Assembly: GCF_900009265.2 (NCBI RefSeq)
Contig: NZ_LR735018.1
Span: 237,218-301,217 of the forward strand
Origin: Planktothrix paucivesiculata PCC 9631
GTDB lineage: Bacteria; Cyanobacteriota; Cyanobacteriia; Cyanobacteriales; Microcoleaceae
Length of the DNA stretch: 64,000 bases
Reading direction: 5' to 3'
Shown: one piece after another, positions 23,839 to 33,602 of the stretch
Layout: every line of letters starts with the position of its first letter
How positions within the stretch are numbered: the first letter of the stretch is position 1
Made by a program: the position numbers and the translations under genes
Notes under the pieces: model-generated
Database searches by the model: none
What the model saw: only the letters and a program-made list of their open reading frames with translations
Told to the model about the DNA's origin: nothing

Positions 23839-26800
23839 GAAATTTCTTTAGCCTCCGATAGTAATAGTTGGGTGGCTTGTTCGGGTTCTAAGGGTTTAGC
23901 AAATAAATAACCCTGTCCGAAGGGACAGCCCAACTCCTGTAAAATTCTCCTTTGTTCACGGGTTTCTATCCCTTCAGCCACAACATCCAAATCCAAATTC
24001 TGAGCTAAGGAAATAATAGCTTTGACAATTTGTAAAGGTTGGCTTTTTTTCCCTTTAAAGATACCACTTTTCTGATCTAAAGGACTAATAAATGAACGAT
24101 CAATTTTTAAACTATTTAAGGGGAATTGATGTAAATAACTCAAGGATGAATACCCCGTGCCAAAATCATCAATCGATAGATGAATTTTCCGAGATTTCAG
24201 TTGAGCTAGAATCATAAACGAAGTGGATAAGTTTTCCATAATCACACTTTCGGTAATTTCTAGTTTTAAATCACTAGGATTACAATCTGTCTCGGTTAAG
24301 ATCTGATCAATTTGTTCTAGTAGATTAGTTTGACAAAGTTGTTTACTCGATAGGTTTACACTCATAGTTAAAGGAAAAACATCATAATAAGACCGTTGTT
24401 TTTGAGGCTGAACCTGTTCGGGAGAAGCAGCTTGAATTAAACTAAATTTTTGGGTTAATTGTTGTTTCCAAACCTGCAATTGATGACAAGCTTCTCGTAA
24501 AACCCAAGCTCCTAGGGGAATAATTAACCCCGTTTCTTCTGCTACCGGAATAAACTCTATGGGCGATACTAAACCCCGGGTGGGATGCAACCAACGCACT
24601 AGGGCTTCAAAGCCAGTAATTCTACCACTCGCTAAAGAAACAATTGGTTGATAATAGACTTTAAAACCCCTGAGATTTATGGGTTGATCACGGGAGCTTT
24701 CTAATAGGTATTCTGTAGTTTTTAATCCATTCAAATTGAAATTTTCTAAGGGAGTTACGGACTCTGATTGCTGTGGGTTAACCACTTGTATTCGTCCATA
24801 AATAGCTTGTCGTAAATCCGTTTCAAGCTGCAATATAGACAGGGTTTGACTATGTATACTTAAATCAAAAACTTCATATCGAGCTTTGCCTTTTGCTTTG
24901 GCTCGATACATGGCAATATCCGCATCGCGTAAAAAATCGTCGGGATTATTATACAATAAACACTGATGGGATTCACTATTATTTTCCGACATTGGATAAT
25001 GACCTCGACTGGGAACAATCCCAATACTAACGGTCGTAAAAATTTCGTGTCCTTGAATATAAAAAGGCTGGGTTAATTCATCGTGAATTTTCTCTGCCAT
25101 GCGGGTGGCATCCAGTATACTTTCAACTCGATGAATCAAAATTGTAAATTCATCTCCTCCTAAACGGGCAACGGTATCTAGGGGATTGACACAATATAAA
25201 AGACGATGGGAAATTTCAATTAAAAGTTTATCTCCCATCAAATGCCCTAAACTATCATTAACCACTTTAAATCGATCTAAGTCTAAAAATAAAACGGCAA
25301 ATTGATAATTAGGTTCTTGTCGAGATCGTTTTAAAGATTGGGCTAACCGTTCATTAAAAAAGCTCCGATTCGGTAATTGGGTCAGGGCATCATGTAGGGC
25401 TTCATACATGAGTTGGGCTTCAAATCGTTTGCGTTCGGTGATATCCCGAATAATAATTTGAATCGCAGATTGACCTTGATAGGTAGCTGGAATTCCTACA
25501 ATTTCTACGTCAATAACTTCTCCATTTAATCGAGTTAATTTTTGTTCTATTAACTCCAGAGGTTGCTGTTCATTACTATGATCTTGAATTTGAATCTGAA
25601 TGGAATTAAAATAAGCTGGGGGAAGAAAATCAAAGATAGAGCGACCGATTAAATCTTGCGGACGATTTGCTCCTAATAATTTTGCCCCAGCCATATTAAT
25701 ATAAACTAATTGTTCCCCATCATGAATGGCAATAGTTTCGGGGGATAATTCCACTAAACGGCGATAGCGTTCCTCACTTTCTCTTAGAGCTAATTCGGCT
25801 TTAATCCGTTGTTTTTCAGTTTGATTAGCCGCAATAAATCGACCAATACTTTGAGCCATTAATTCTAAAATTTCCAGTTCATAGGATTTATAATCTACGG
25901 TTTTAGCCTCTAAAGTAGCAAAAGCTAATGTCCCATAAATTTCCCCATTGACCCAAATCGGAGTTCCTAAACAGGTTTCCAGATGAAACGTTTGATAGCT
26001 TTGGAGTTGGTTTAATAGAGGATCTTCGCCAATGTGGGTATGAACTTGAGTCGTCTGGGTTTGAATAACTTGACAACAGTAGCTTTGTTCAAAAGGTAAT
26101 GTCATACCTGCTTGAATTAGATCTAAATCCGAATGAACCGTATCAATAATAATATGATTATTTTCTAGTCGGCTGATCAAACCAGTAGACAATTTAAAAA
26201 TTTCACATCCCACTTGCAGATAATCTCGAAAAAGTTCATCTAAATTTTGATGATTATAGGTTGTAATCCGATGCAAATGTTTGAGATTAGAACTAAATTT
26301 AGCTAAGGCTTGGGATTGTAAAATCAAGGCTTGTTCAGATTGTTTACGTTTAGTAATATCCGCTTGAATCCCAATAAAATGAGTCAAATATCCTTTGGAA
26401 CTATAGACAGGGGCAATAGAAAGTTCATTCCAGAAAAACTCTCCATCTTTACGATAATTCTGGAGTTCGACATGACATTCTGTTCCTTCTAAAATAGCGC
26501 GACGAAGTTCATTAACGGCGGGATCTTTGGAATTATTTCCTTGTAAAAAGCGGCAGTTTTTTCCTAAAATATGTTCTCGGCTATATCCGGTAATTTTTTC
26601 AAATCCAGAATTAACAAAAATAATCGGATTATCCTGTTGGGTGGCATCGGTAATTACAATCCCATTACTACTACTATTAATCGCTCGTTCCATTAATTGC
26701 AAGCGTTCTTGGGCGCGATGATGTTCAATGGCCGCCCCTAAGACATTCGCGATCGCTTCTAAAAAATGCACATCCTCGGAGGTAAACTGGCGGTGGTGAT

Positions 26801-28112
26801 CGCAATGGACACTTAAAACCCCCCAGGCTTTGGAAATCGGTGACTCTGCCTGGGTTGGACTCAATTCCGAATTCTGATCCCAACGGGCAATAACCACACT
26901 CATACCACTAATCACCCGATGATTATGCAGGAGGGGACTACCCGAGAATCGAGTTTCCACCCGTAAATCATCCACAATAATGGGTTCATTTTTAATTAAG
27001 GTATACCCGGCTTGGGAATTAATATAGGCACTCACCCGAGCATTGCCCACCAGTCCTTTTTTCCAACCGAATCCCGCCGTCAACCCAAAAGCATGACCTC
27101 CGGGCATAAGTTCCAACAGTTGGCAGTATTCTACATTCAAGGTTTGTGCCACCACACAGACCGCTTCATCCATTAAAGCCAACAGGTCAGAATGAATCAG
27201 AGCCTGTTGACCCAGGTGAGCAACCGTAGCTTGTTGGCTCACCCGGGACTGCAAACTGGCTAAAAGCGGGTCTACTGGCACCAAGGCATCGGAAACTTCC
27301 GGGATTTCCTGGGTACTGATTAAGGTGGCGAATAATTGGCCCCATTGATTCCGCAGGGGTAACAGGGTGGCACGACAATGACCCAAACTCCCATCTCGAC
27401 GAGAAAATTCAATTTCACGGGTACAGCCGGAATATTCCAACTCAGGCATCAGGGGGTATAAATCGATGGCGAATTGATGAAACGGCGACAAATTCAAGGC
27501 CACCAAAGTTTTACCCAGAACTTGGGACTTGTCATATCCCAACATTTGTTCAGCAACCGTATTCCAATCGATAATCTGGTTTTCTGTACCGATCAAAATT
27601 ACCCCCTGTTGCCAATGGTCAAAACTGGGAAGATAATCCCAGGGCAGGGGTTGGGTCAGGGGCACCTGACGGAGATTAGAGTAGGTAGACAAAACCAACT
27701 GTTCCCCATTCAAGATCAGTAAACGCATGGATACTAATGTCCACCACAGGGTTCCGTCGGCTCGTTTGACTTGTAGAGGGTGTTGTATAGACTTGTGTTC
27801 TTGTAGCCTTTCCAGTAAAATCGCTCGATCCGTGAGATTCGCAAAAATATCGGACTCAGAAAAGTGTGACCGTTCCGAGGGTAGCAATCCAAAGGTGTGT
27901 TGGAAGCGAGAATTACAATAAAAAACTCTGTCATCATCCCGATAACTGATGATCAAGGGGACTTGCAGCAGGTCTGCAATGACTTGCATCAGTATGGGAC
28001 TCTCAGACAGTCCAACTTCTGTATTTGTGTCCATGACCCACGCCTGATCAATAGATACAATCGGATAAAGTTGGTCTTGATTGATCTGTGTCCGGTTTTT
28101 GTTGAGCATCAA
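23835..28112 (-). CDS. LOV/PAS/GAF sensor protein with GGDEF and EAL domains
   Basis: The 1,425-residue product is a modular regulator of cyclic di-GMP. Domains in order: two PAS-like domains (about 55-150 and 165-270), GAF (about 300-465), a PAS domain of LOV type (about 478-590), GAF (about 615-760), PAS (about 785-895), GGDEF (about 905-1080) and EAL (about 1150-1410). The LOV motif GKNCRFLQG at 517-525 has the flavin-reactive Cys520. The GGDEF motif (985-989) is intact; the inhibitory RxxD site has Asn instead of Arg. The EAL motif (EALVRW, 1169 onward) and [13 protein letters not shown] are intact, so both synthesis and breakdown of c-di-GMP are possible. No membrane segment is seen. Confidence 0.95.
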   Translation of the reverse strand: MMLNKNRTQINQDQLYPIVSIDQAWVMDTNTEVGLSESPILMQVIADLLQVPLIISYRDDDRVFYCNSRFQHTFGLLPSERSHFSESDIFANLTDRAILLERLQEHKSIQHPLQVKRADGTLWWTLVSMRLLILNGEQLVLSTYSNLRQVPLTQPLPWDYLPSFDHWQQGVILIGTENQIIDWNTVAEQMLGYDKSQVLGKTLVALNLSPFHQFAIDLYPLMPELEYSGCTREIEFSRRDGSLGHCRATLLPLRNQWGQLFATLISTQEIPEVSDALVPVDPLLASLQSRVSQQATVAHLGQQALIHSDLLALMDEAVCVVAQTLNVEYCQLLELMPGGHAFGLTAGFGWKKGLVGNARVSAYINSQAGYTLIKNEPIIVDDLRVETRFSGSPLLHNHRVISGMSVVIARWDQNSELSPTQAESPISKAWGVLSVHCDHHRQFTSEDVHFLEAIANVLGAAIEHHRAQERLQLMERAINSSSNGIVITDATQQDNPIIFVNSGFEKITGYSREHILGKNCRFLQGNNSKDPAVNELRRAILEGTECHVELQNYRKDGEFFWNELSIAPVYSSKGYLTHFIGIQADITKRKQSEQALILQSQALAKFSSNLKHLHRITTYNHQNLDELFRDYLQVGCEIFKLSTGLISRLENNHIIIDTVHSDLDLIQAGMTLPFEQSYCCQVIQTQTTQVHTHIGEDPLLNQLQSYQTFHLETCLGTPIWVNGEIYGTLAFATLEAKTVDYKSYELEILELMAQSIGRFIAANQTEKQRIKAELALRESEERYRRLVELSPETIAIHDGEQLVYINMAGAKLLGANRPQDLIGRSIFDFLPPAYFNSIQIQIQDHSNEQQPLELIEQKLTRLNGEVIDVEIVGIPATYQGQSAIQIIIRDITERKRFEAQLMYEALHDALTQLPNRSFFNERLAQSLKRSRQEPNYQFAVLFLDLDRFKVVNDSLGHLMGDKLLIEISHRLLYCVNPLDTVARLGGDEFTILIHRVESILDATRMAEKIHDELTQPFYIQGHEIFTTVSIGIVPSRGHYPMSENNSESHQCLLYNNPDDFLRDADIAMYRAKAKGKARYEVFDLSIHSQTLSILQLETDLRQAIYGRIQVVNPQQSESVTPLENFNLNGLKTTEYLLESSRDQPINLRGFKVYYQPIVSLASGRITGFEALVRWLHPTRGLVSPIEFIPVAEETGLIIPLGAWVLREACHQLQVWKQQLTQKFSLIQAASPEQVQPQKQRSYYDVFPLTMSVNLSSKQLCQTNLLEQIDQILTETDCNPSDLKLEITESVIMENLSTSFMILAQLKSRKIHLSIDDFGTGYSSLSYLHQFPLNSLKIDRSFISPLDQKSGIFKGKKSQPLQIVKAIISLAQNLDLDVVAEGIETREQRRILQELGCPFGQGYLFAKPLEPEQATQLLLSEAKEIS

Positions 28113-28865
28113 CTAGGTTCTGTGCATTATCGATTCGATCACTCGTAGTTATCGTGCTTCTTGCAGAGTGTTTAAGATACCAAGAGTTTTTCGTTTGCCC
28201 CTCCCTAATTCATTTTACGATTATTTCTATTAAGTTTTGACATTTTTTAATGAAAATTAAAAAAAGGTTAACAAACCTCCCCTCTGGATTTTCCCTGAAT
28301 CTCTGTTTCGGGCAAAAATCCGTGACTCCATCAATATCCCCCAGACCCTGATATTTATTTTTTGACAAGGAATATTAGCCTTACTATCAATAGTCTAATG
28401 GAGTTTTCCCAGACTGTCACTCAGCAGTGGGAACTTAAATTCAGTCAGGATCGCTTTGGTATTAAAGGGGATCAAGTGTTTTAGGGTCTTTAGGCAGGTT
28501 CACAAGATTAATTTTGGCGATCGCACATTCCCAGCGTCTCCTGAAAACCAGCACTGTTTTTTAGATAATTTATAACAAAAATTTATTTATTCTTCTCTGG
28601 TCTACTAAATTTAATTATTTAATAATCTTCGGGTTTATCCCTAGACAAATTACCCTCAATCATGATACGATTGTATTCGTGTTTTTATTTTTGCTGGTTA
28701 TCCTTATTGACATCAATTCTATTAATGAATTGTCTATAATAATCGGCGATCGCCAATTTTGGGGCTCAATCTCGGTTTAGATCCCTCCAACCCCAGAGCC
28801 CTTTTCTTCGACCCAATGATAGTTCCCGTCAAACACCCTTAAAGGTTGACTGATTGCATCAATAA
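28113..28865. other. Long intergenic region (753 bases) with possible small RNA
   Basis: No convincing protein gene was found. The sequence is AT-rich with HIP1 sites near 28518 and 28748. The only structured part is at 28741-28806 (see separate entry). The remainder probably holds the promoter of the large GGDEF-EAL gene on the left. Confidence 0.5.
28735..28806 (+). ncRNA. Candidate small RNA
   Basis: A TATAAT box (28735-28740) is followed by GGCGATCGCC, then GGGGCTC (about 28760-28766), which can pair with GAGCCC (about 28796-28801), directly followed by TTTTCTT. This is the layout of a short transcript of about 65 bases with a Rho-independent end. A TTGACA at 28707 is 22 bases from the TATAAT, too far for a standard promoter. 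It matches no small RNA family I recognise. Confidence 0.25.
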
Positions 28866-29330
28866 TTAAATGTACATATATTTAGAATAAACCGCCGCCT
28901 GTCCACAATATTGATCTTGTTCATCTAAAACATTCCAAATTAAAACATCTTGAATTAAAAACCGTTTTCCCCGACTGGAAATTCTGACCCCTTGATAATT
29001 TTTAATAAATCCTTTGGACGCCGTTTCAGCTAACAAGCGATCGCGTTCCTCCTGTACAGGGAGTTCTGCCGTTTTTCGAGAGGGCATTTGGATGAATTCA
29101 TCCCAAGTTAACTCCCACATTTTCAAGGCTTTTTGATTCCCATAATTAAAAATTGGATCGGATTCAATACCATGGGAAACTAACACAAATGGCGCGTAAA
29201 ATAAACTCTCCGCCACTTCCTCCGGGGTATCATTCAAATTCAACAGAGTTTCCCCCATCCAATGTTGATAACTCCTCAAAAGTCTTTGAGTATGAATCAT
29301 AATTCCGTCTTGTTTCCAGGGTGAAATCAT
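28866..29330 (-). CDS. MEKHLA domain protein
   Basis: The 154-residue product matches the MEKHLA domain family, a PAS-related domain found alone in cyanobacteria and at the end of plant HD-ZIP III proteins. Characteristic parts are the helical start RLLRSYQHWMGETLL, the APFVLVSHGIESDPIFNYGNQKALKMWELTWDEFIQMPSRKTAEL block and the end GVRISSRGKRFLIQDVLIWNVLDEQDQYCGQAAVY. The role is unknown; small-molecule sensing is likely by fold. It is divergent from the hydrolase gene, leaving only 37 bases between starts. Confidence 0.85.
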   Translation of the reverse strand: MISPWKQDGIMIHTQRLLRSYQHWMGETLLNLNDTPEEVAESLFYAPFVLVSHGIESDPIFNYGNQKALKMWELTWDEFIQMPSRKTAELPVQEERDRLLAETASKGFIKNYQGVRISSRGKRFLIQDVLIWNVLDEQDQYCGQAAVYSKYMYI

Positions 29331-29367
29331 TTATGATAGAAAGATAGTGTTTACAAATCTTAATAAA

Positions 29368-30267
29368 ATGACAACAACAACGTCTCCCCAAATAACAACC
29401 TCCTTTGAACCCCTAACCTGGACATGGAAAGGTCATCAAATCCAGTATACCGCCACCGGAAGCGGACAGCCCTTAGTCCTGATTCATGGGTTTGGTGCGT
29501 CCATTGGACATTGGCGTCATAATATCCCGATTTTGGCCGCCGGGGGATACCGGGTTTTTGCTTTAGACCTCTTGGGATTTGGAGCCTCTGCGAAACCCAA
29601 TCTCGATTATAGTTTAGAATTGTGGGAAGAATTACTAACAGATTTTTCAGCAGAAAAGATTAAACAACCTGCTATTTTTATCGGCAATTCCATCGGAGCA
29701 TTATTAGGTTTAATCATGGTTGCTAACCATCCCGAAATATCCTCTGGGGCGGTATTAATTAATTGTGCAGGAGGGTTAAATCATCGGCCTCAAGAATTGA
29801 ATTTACCCCTCCGGTTGATTATGGGATTATTTGCAAAAGTTGTGAGTAATCCTATTATCGGGCCGTTTATGTTCAATCAAATTCGACAAAAACACCGGAT
29901 TCGCAATACCTTACATCAAGTTTATGGCAACAAACAAGCCATTACCGATGAGTTAGTAGACCTATTATATAATCCTTCTAATGATATGGGTGCTCAACAG
30001 GTCTTTGCTTCAATTTTAACCGCCCCTCCCGGCCCTCAACCCTCAGAATTATTGCCCCAAATTCAACAACCATTATTAATTATTTGGGGAGAAACTGACC
30101 CTTGGACACCGATTACCGGGGCAAAAATTTATCAAGATTTAGCGAATAGCAATCCATCTGTAGAATTTATTTCAATTCCCGATACGGGTCATTGTCCCCA
30201 TGATGAACGTCCTGAACAAGTCAACTCTATTATTTTGAATTGGTTAAACCAATTGAGTATAAAATAA
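29368..30267 (+). CDS. Alpha/beta hydrolase
   Basis: The 299-residue product is an alpha/beta-fold hydrolase. The oxyanion-hole segment PLVLIHGFGASIGHWRHN, the nucleophile elbow GNSIGA (Ser), the acid GETDPWTP (Asp) and the catalytic GHCPHDERPE (His) are all in place. The sequence type resembles cyanobacterial and chloroplast hydrolases acting on pheophytin-like or ester substrates, but the substrate is unknown. I chose the ATG at 29368; an in-frame GTG at 29347 adds seven residues. Confidence 0.92.
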   Translation: MTTTTSPQITTSFEPLTWTWKGHQIQYTATGSGQPLVLIHGFGASIGHWRHNIPILAAGGYRVFALDLLGFGASAKPNLDYSLELWEELLTDFSAEKIKQPAIFIGNSIGALLGLIMVANHPEISSGAVLINCAGGLNHRPQELNLPLRLIMGLFAKVVSNPIIGPFMFNQIRQKHRIRNTLHQVYGNKQAITDELVDLLYNPSNDMGAQQVFASILTAPPGPQPSELLPQIQQPLLIIWGETDPWTPITGAKIYQDLANSNPSVEFISIPDTGHCPHDERPEQVNSIILNWLNQLSIK

Positions 30268-30324
30268 ACTCTCGTAGGGTGGGCTATGCCCACCTAATTA
30301 ATTAATAAAAAAGCCTACAATATT

Positions 30325-31542
30325 ATGGGAATAGGAAACTACGAACGCCAAAGCCAATATTTTAATAGTCCTGAAATTTATAAATCCTCAGAAGAAATTT
30401 ATTCTGATTTAGATAGCTGGACTAATGAAATTTTTGAACAGGAAGCTAATCGGTTTGAAAACGTAAATTTCCATGTTTTACTCCCGCCTTTATTATATCA
30501 AGGTAAATTTATTAAAGGATTGTATTTTAGTGAATCTGTAGATTTATTAAATAAACTTTTACCTCAACTTTCTGAGGTTTTCTTTTCGATAGCTGATTCC
30601 CTTTGGTGCGCCTATCCTTGGTCTAATACGGCCGATGCCTATTTTTGTTTATATGATCATCCATCCCGTGCAGATTGGTTTAAAAAAACCTATCCCCAAC
30701 GGGCAAATAAAGTTTTAATTCCTTTTTCTGAGTCAGATTTTATTAATGAATATTTGATTGCACCTCAACCTATAAATATTAAAGATATTGATATTATATG
30801 TGTGGCTAAATTATCTCCTGTTTATAATCTACCGATAATTGCCAAAGCATTGAAAGTTTATCAAAAAAAATATAATAAACTTTTGAAAATGAAGTTAATT
30901 TTAGAGGATTATTTTGAGGTAAACTCTACTTATTTGCTCAGTAGTGAAGCTCAATTAGAATGGCAAAAAATTCAAAATATTTTAGTTCACAATTTAGATG
31001 ATATTGAAATAGTTTCTCAAGTTGACTATTATCAAGAAATGCCCCTGTATTATTCTCGGTCTAAAATTTGTCTTTTGGGTTCTCTTTTAGAGGGAAAAAA
31101 TCGCAGTCTCTCAGAAGCGATGAGTTGCAATACTCCGGTGATTTGTTTTAGGGAATTCAATCAATATGTCAGAGGTAAAGCTGAATTATTCCCTCCAGGA
31201 TCAGGGTTATTATCTAAATTTGATCCCGAATCCTTAGCCGATACTATCCATACTGCCTTGGAAGATTTAACGGTTTTTCAACCGCGTTTTAATTATTTAA
31301 AATATCGAGGACGCAAAAACTTTTTTAATACCTGTTTAGATAGTTTTATTTTTTATAATAACACAATTCCTGATTATATTCAAGGCGAAGTCTATAATAA
31401 TGTATGGTTAGATTTAGCGATGCAATATAATTATCAAATCAGTCTCCATGATTTTTTATATGGACGTTCTCCGCGATCGCATTTACAAGGATTAGTTAAT
31501 ATTTATAAAATTCTGAATCAATGGATTAAAATTAAAATTTAA
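30325..31542 (+). CDS. Glycosyltransferase, GT-B fold (family 4-like)
   Basis: The 405-residue product has a Rossmann-like C-terminal half: CVAKLSPVYNLPIIAKAL begins the nucleotide-sugar domain. The conserved loop GSLLEGKNRSLSEAMSCNTPVICFREFNQYVRG follows, carrying the E-x7-E region of family 4 transferases (Glu in LLEGKNRSLSEAM). The N-terminal half is AT-rich and divergent. The acceptor is unknown; surface polysaccharide synthesis is the usual role. It stands alone without other sugar genes. Confidence 0.8.
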   Translation: MGIGNYERQSQYFNSPEIYKSSEEIYSDLDSWTNEIFEQEANRFENVNFHVLLPPLLYQGKFIKGLYFSESVDLLNKLLPQLSEVFFSIADSLWCAYPWSNTADAYFCLYDHPSRADWFKKTYPQRANKVLIPFSESDFINEYLIAPQPINIKDIDIICVAKLSPVYNLPIIAKALKVYQKKYNKLLKMKLILEDYFEVNSTYLLSSEAQLEWQKIQNILVHNLDDIEIVSQVDYYQEMPLYYSRSKICLLGSLLEGKNRSLSEAMSCNTPVICFREFNQYVRGKAELFPPGSGLLSKFDPESLADTIHTALEDLTVFQPRFNYLKYRGRKNFFNTCLDSFIFYNNTIPDYIQGEVYNNVWLDLAMQYNYQISLHDFLYGRSPRSHLQGLVNIYKILNQWIKIKI

Positions 31543-31554
31543 GATTAAAGAGAG

Positions 31555-31580
31555 AAACACAAAGGCACTAAGACACGAAG
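31555..31580. repeat. Dispersed repeat (reverse complement of CCTTTGTGTCTTCGTG type), copy 2
   Basis: AAACACAAAGGCACTAAGAC followed by ACGAAG is a degenerate reverse complement of the repeat at 3952-3977. It lies between genes. Confidence 0.5.
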
Positions 31581-31604
31581 TAATAAGGTAGAATAACTGC
31601 AATT

Positions 31605-32306
31605 ATGAAAACAATTAATTACCGCAAAATTATTGATTTAACCCATAAAATTCATCCTAATATTCCTTTATGGCCAGGTGATCCGGCTGTGGAGTTAGAA
31701 ACTCTGGCTGATTTTTCGACATCGGGATATTATTTAAGGCGGTTTTGCATGGGAGAACATAGTGGAACTCATTTGAATTCCCCTAAAAGTTTTTATCAAG
31801 ATGGTATGGGAATTGATGATTATTCGCCCGAGTCTTGTATTCTTCCCGCAGTTGTGATTGATTTTAGAGAAAAAGCCAGTCAAAATCCTGACTCCATTTT
31901 AACTGTAAGTGATATTGAATTATGGGAAAAACAGTATAATATTATTCCTGAAAATAGTATGATTTTACTTTATACAGGTTGGCAGGAAAAATGGCATGAT
32001 CCGGTTGCTTTTTTAAATCTTGATCCCGAGGGAAAACTGCACTTTCCGGGGTTTGGGAGTGAAGCTACTCAATTTTTAATCGAACAGCGCAATATTAAGG
32101 GAGTTGGAATTGATACCCATGGCGTTGACCCAGGTTTTGATCATAGTTTTAATACTAATAAAATGATTTTGAAAAACAACGGTTTTGTATTAGAGAATTT
32201 GACAAATCTGGATCAACTTCCCACCACTGGAATTACCTTAATTATCGGTATTTTAAAATTAACAGGCGGTTCGGGTTCACCTGTTTCTGTGTTAGCCTTA
32301 ATTTAA
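31605..32306 (+). CDS. Cyclase family protein (kynurenine formamidase-like fold)
   Basis: The 233-residue product belongs to the metal-dependent cyclase family (PF04199). It opens IIDLTHKIHPNIPLWPGDPAVE. The metal-binding motif, usually HxGTHxDxPxHF, reads HSGTHLNSPKSFY here (His52, His56): the expected Asp is Asn58 and the expected second His is Ser62. Downstream GFGSEATQFLIEQRNIKGVGIDTHGVDPG is typical. The changed ligands suggest different metal use or a non-standard substrate. The gene is 62 bases after the glycosyltransferase and could share a transcript. Confidence 0.88.
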   Translation: MKTINYRKIIDLTHKIHPNIPLWPGDPAVELETLADFSTSGYYLRRFCMGEHSGTHLNSPKSFYQDGMGIDDYSPESCILPAVVIDFREKASQNPDSILTVSDIELWEKQYNIIPENSMILLYTGWQEKWHDPVAFLNLDPEGKLHFPGFGSEATQFLIEQRNIKGVGIDTHGVDPGFDHSFNTNKMILKNNGFVLENLTNLDQLPTTGITLIIGILKLTGGSGSPVSVLALI

Positions 32307-32355
32307 GCTCTTTTATATAGATAGCTTTTTAAACTATTAATTTTGGAATCGTTTT

Positions 32356-33522
32356 ATGGCTCTTGATATCTCCACAATGTCTGTGATGGTAAGTGCCTCA
32401 TCAATTCTACAATCAATTACCTTGATTTTCTTCTTTTTTCTAGCTAATAAATATCCCGGGGTTGGGATTTATGCCATTGGGACTCTGTTATCAGCAATCG
32501 GATTTTTGATTTTTCCGATTCGTCCCTTTATATCTAATCAATTAATTGCATTGAATCTTCGATTTTTGGGAAATTTATTGATTACATACGCTCAAATTCT
32601 TTACACCATTGGAATTATAAAATTTTTAAATAAAAAACCTAACTCCTTTTTTTTTATTGCTTTAGCCTCTGCTTTCCTCGTGATTCAAGTTTATTTTGTC
32701 TATATAAAAAATGATTTTATTGTCAGAAATATGGATACAATTTTTACATCTCTTACTGCTTATTTTGGGGCTATTTATTATTTAATCAAATTCCGAGAAA
32801 GATATCTCTATGCGTCATCTATTTTTATTTGTATTTCATTTGTTTTTAATATAATTTTTTTGCTCTTTAGAGCTATTGTGCTTCCCCTAACTAATACAAA
32901 AACTTTACTGGATTCTAATCTGGTTAATCTAACCACATTTGGGTCTATATTTTTGTTTGACTACCTGCGAAATGCTGGTTTTATTATGATGATTTGTCAA
33001 CGTTTGTACCATAACATTCATCAATTAGCAACTCTCGATTTTTTGACAAACACATTAAATCGTAGGGCAATGCAACAGTGTTTAGATCGGGAAATAGCCA
33101 AATTTCATCGGAGTAAAACCCTCTTTTCCCTGATTATGCTTGATGTTGATCGCTTCAAATTAATTAATGATACCTATGGCCATGATCGGGGTGATTTGGT
33201 TTTGCAACACCTGACCACCATACTAAAACAAAACCTTCGGTCACAAGATATTCTCAGTCGTTGGGGTGGGGAAGAATTTCTAATTTTGTTACCCAATACA
33301 GATATTCAGGAATCATTCCTGATGGCGAATAAACTGCGAACTACCGTGGAAAAAAATCCCGCCAATAATAGATTAATTTACTATACAGTTAGTTTGGGTG
33401 TAGGAACATTTAATCAAGAATATACTGGAAAATTAGATTCGCTGTTAGTCGCTATTGATCAAGCGCTTTATCAAGCAAAAGAAAATGGCAGAAATCAGGT
33501 TGTTATTGCTAAAAATCCATAA
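32356..33522 (+). CDS. Membrane-bound diguanylate cyclase (GGDEF domain)
   Basis: The 388-residue product has about six or seven membrane segments (residues 10-215) and a cytoplasmic GGDEF domain (about 220-385). The active motif is GGEEF (304-308), and an allosteric I-site RSQD (295-298) lies five residues upstream, so it should make c-di-GMP from GTP with product inhibition. DVDRFKLINDTYGH, the metal- and substrate-binding part, is intact. The membrane part resembles an unclassified sensor. It follows the cyclase gene by 49 bases. Confidence 0.93.
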   Translation: MALDISTMSVMVSASSILQSITLIFFFFLANKYPGVGIYAIGTLLSAIGFLIFPIRPFISNQLIALNLRFLGNLLITYAQILYTIGIIKFLNKKPNSFFFIALASAFLVIQVYFVYIKNDFIVRNMDTIFTSLTAYFGAIYYLIKFRERYLYASSIFICISFVFNIIFLLFRAIVLPLTNTKTLLDSNLVNLTTFGSIFLFDYLRNAGFIMMICQRLYHNIHQLATLDFLTNTLNRRAMQQCLDREIAKFHRSKTLFSLIMLDVDRFKLINDTYGHDRGDLVLQHLTTILKQNLRSQDILSRWGGEEFLILLPNTDIQESFLMANKLRTTVEKNPANNRLIYYTVSLGVGTFNQEYTGKLDSLLVAIDQALYQAKENGRNQVVIAKNP

Positions 33523-33602
33523 TAATTTATTGTTAGCTAGTCGCCTAACCCCTGAATTCTGACAACTTGAGCCATAATTTCCCCATTGGGGCGTTAAACT
33601 AT

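Noticed and set aside
28707-28740. TTGACA and TATAAT as a sigma-70 promoter
   Set aside because: The spacing is 22 bases, well beyond the normal 16-18, so the pair is not counted as a promoter; only the TATAAT part is used for the weak RNA candidate.
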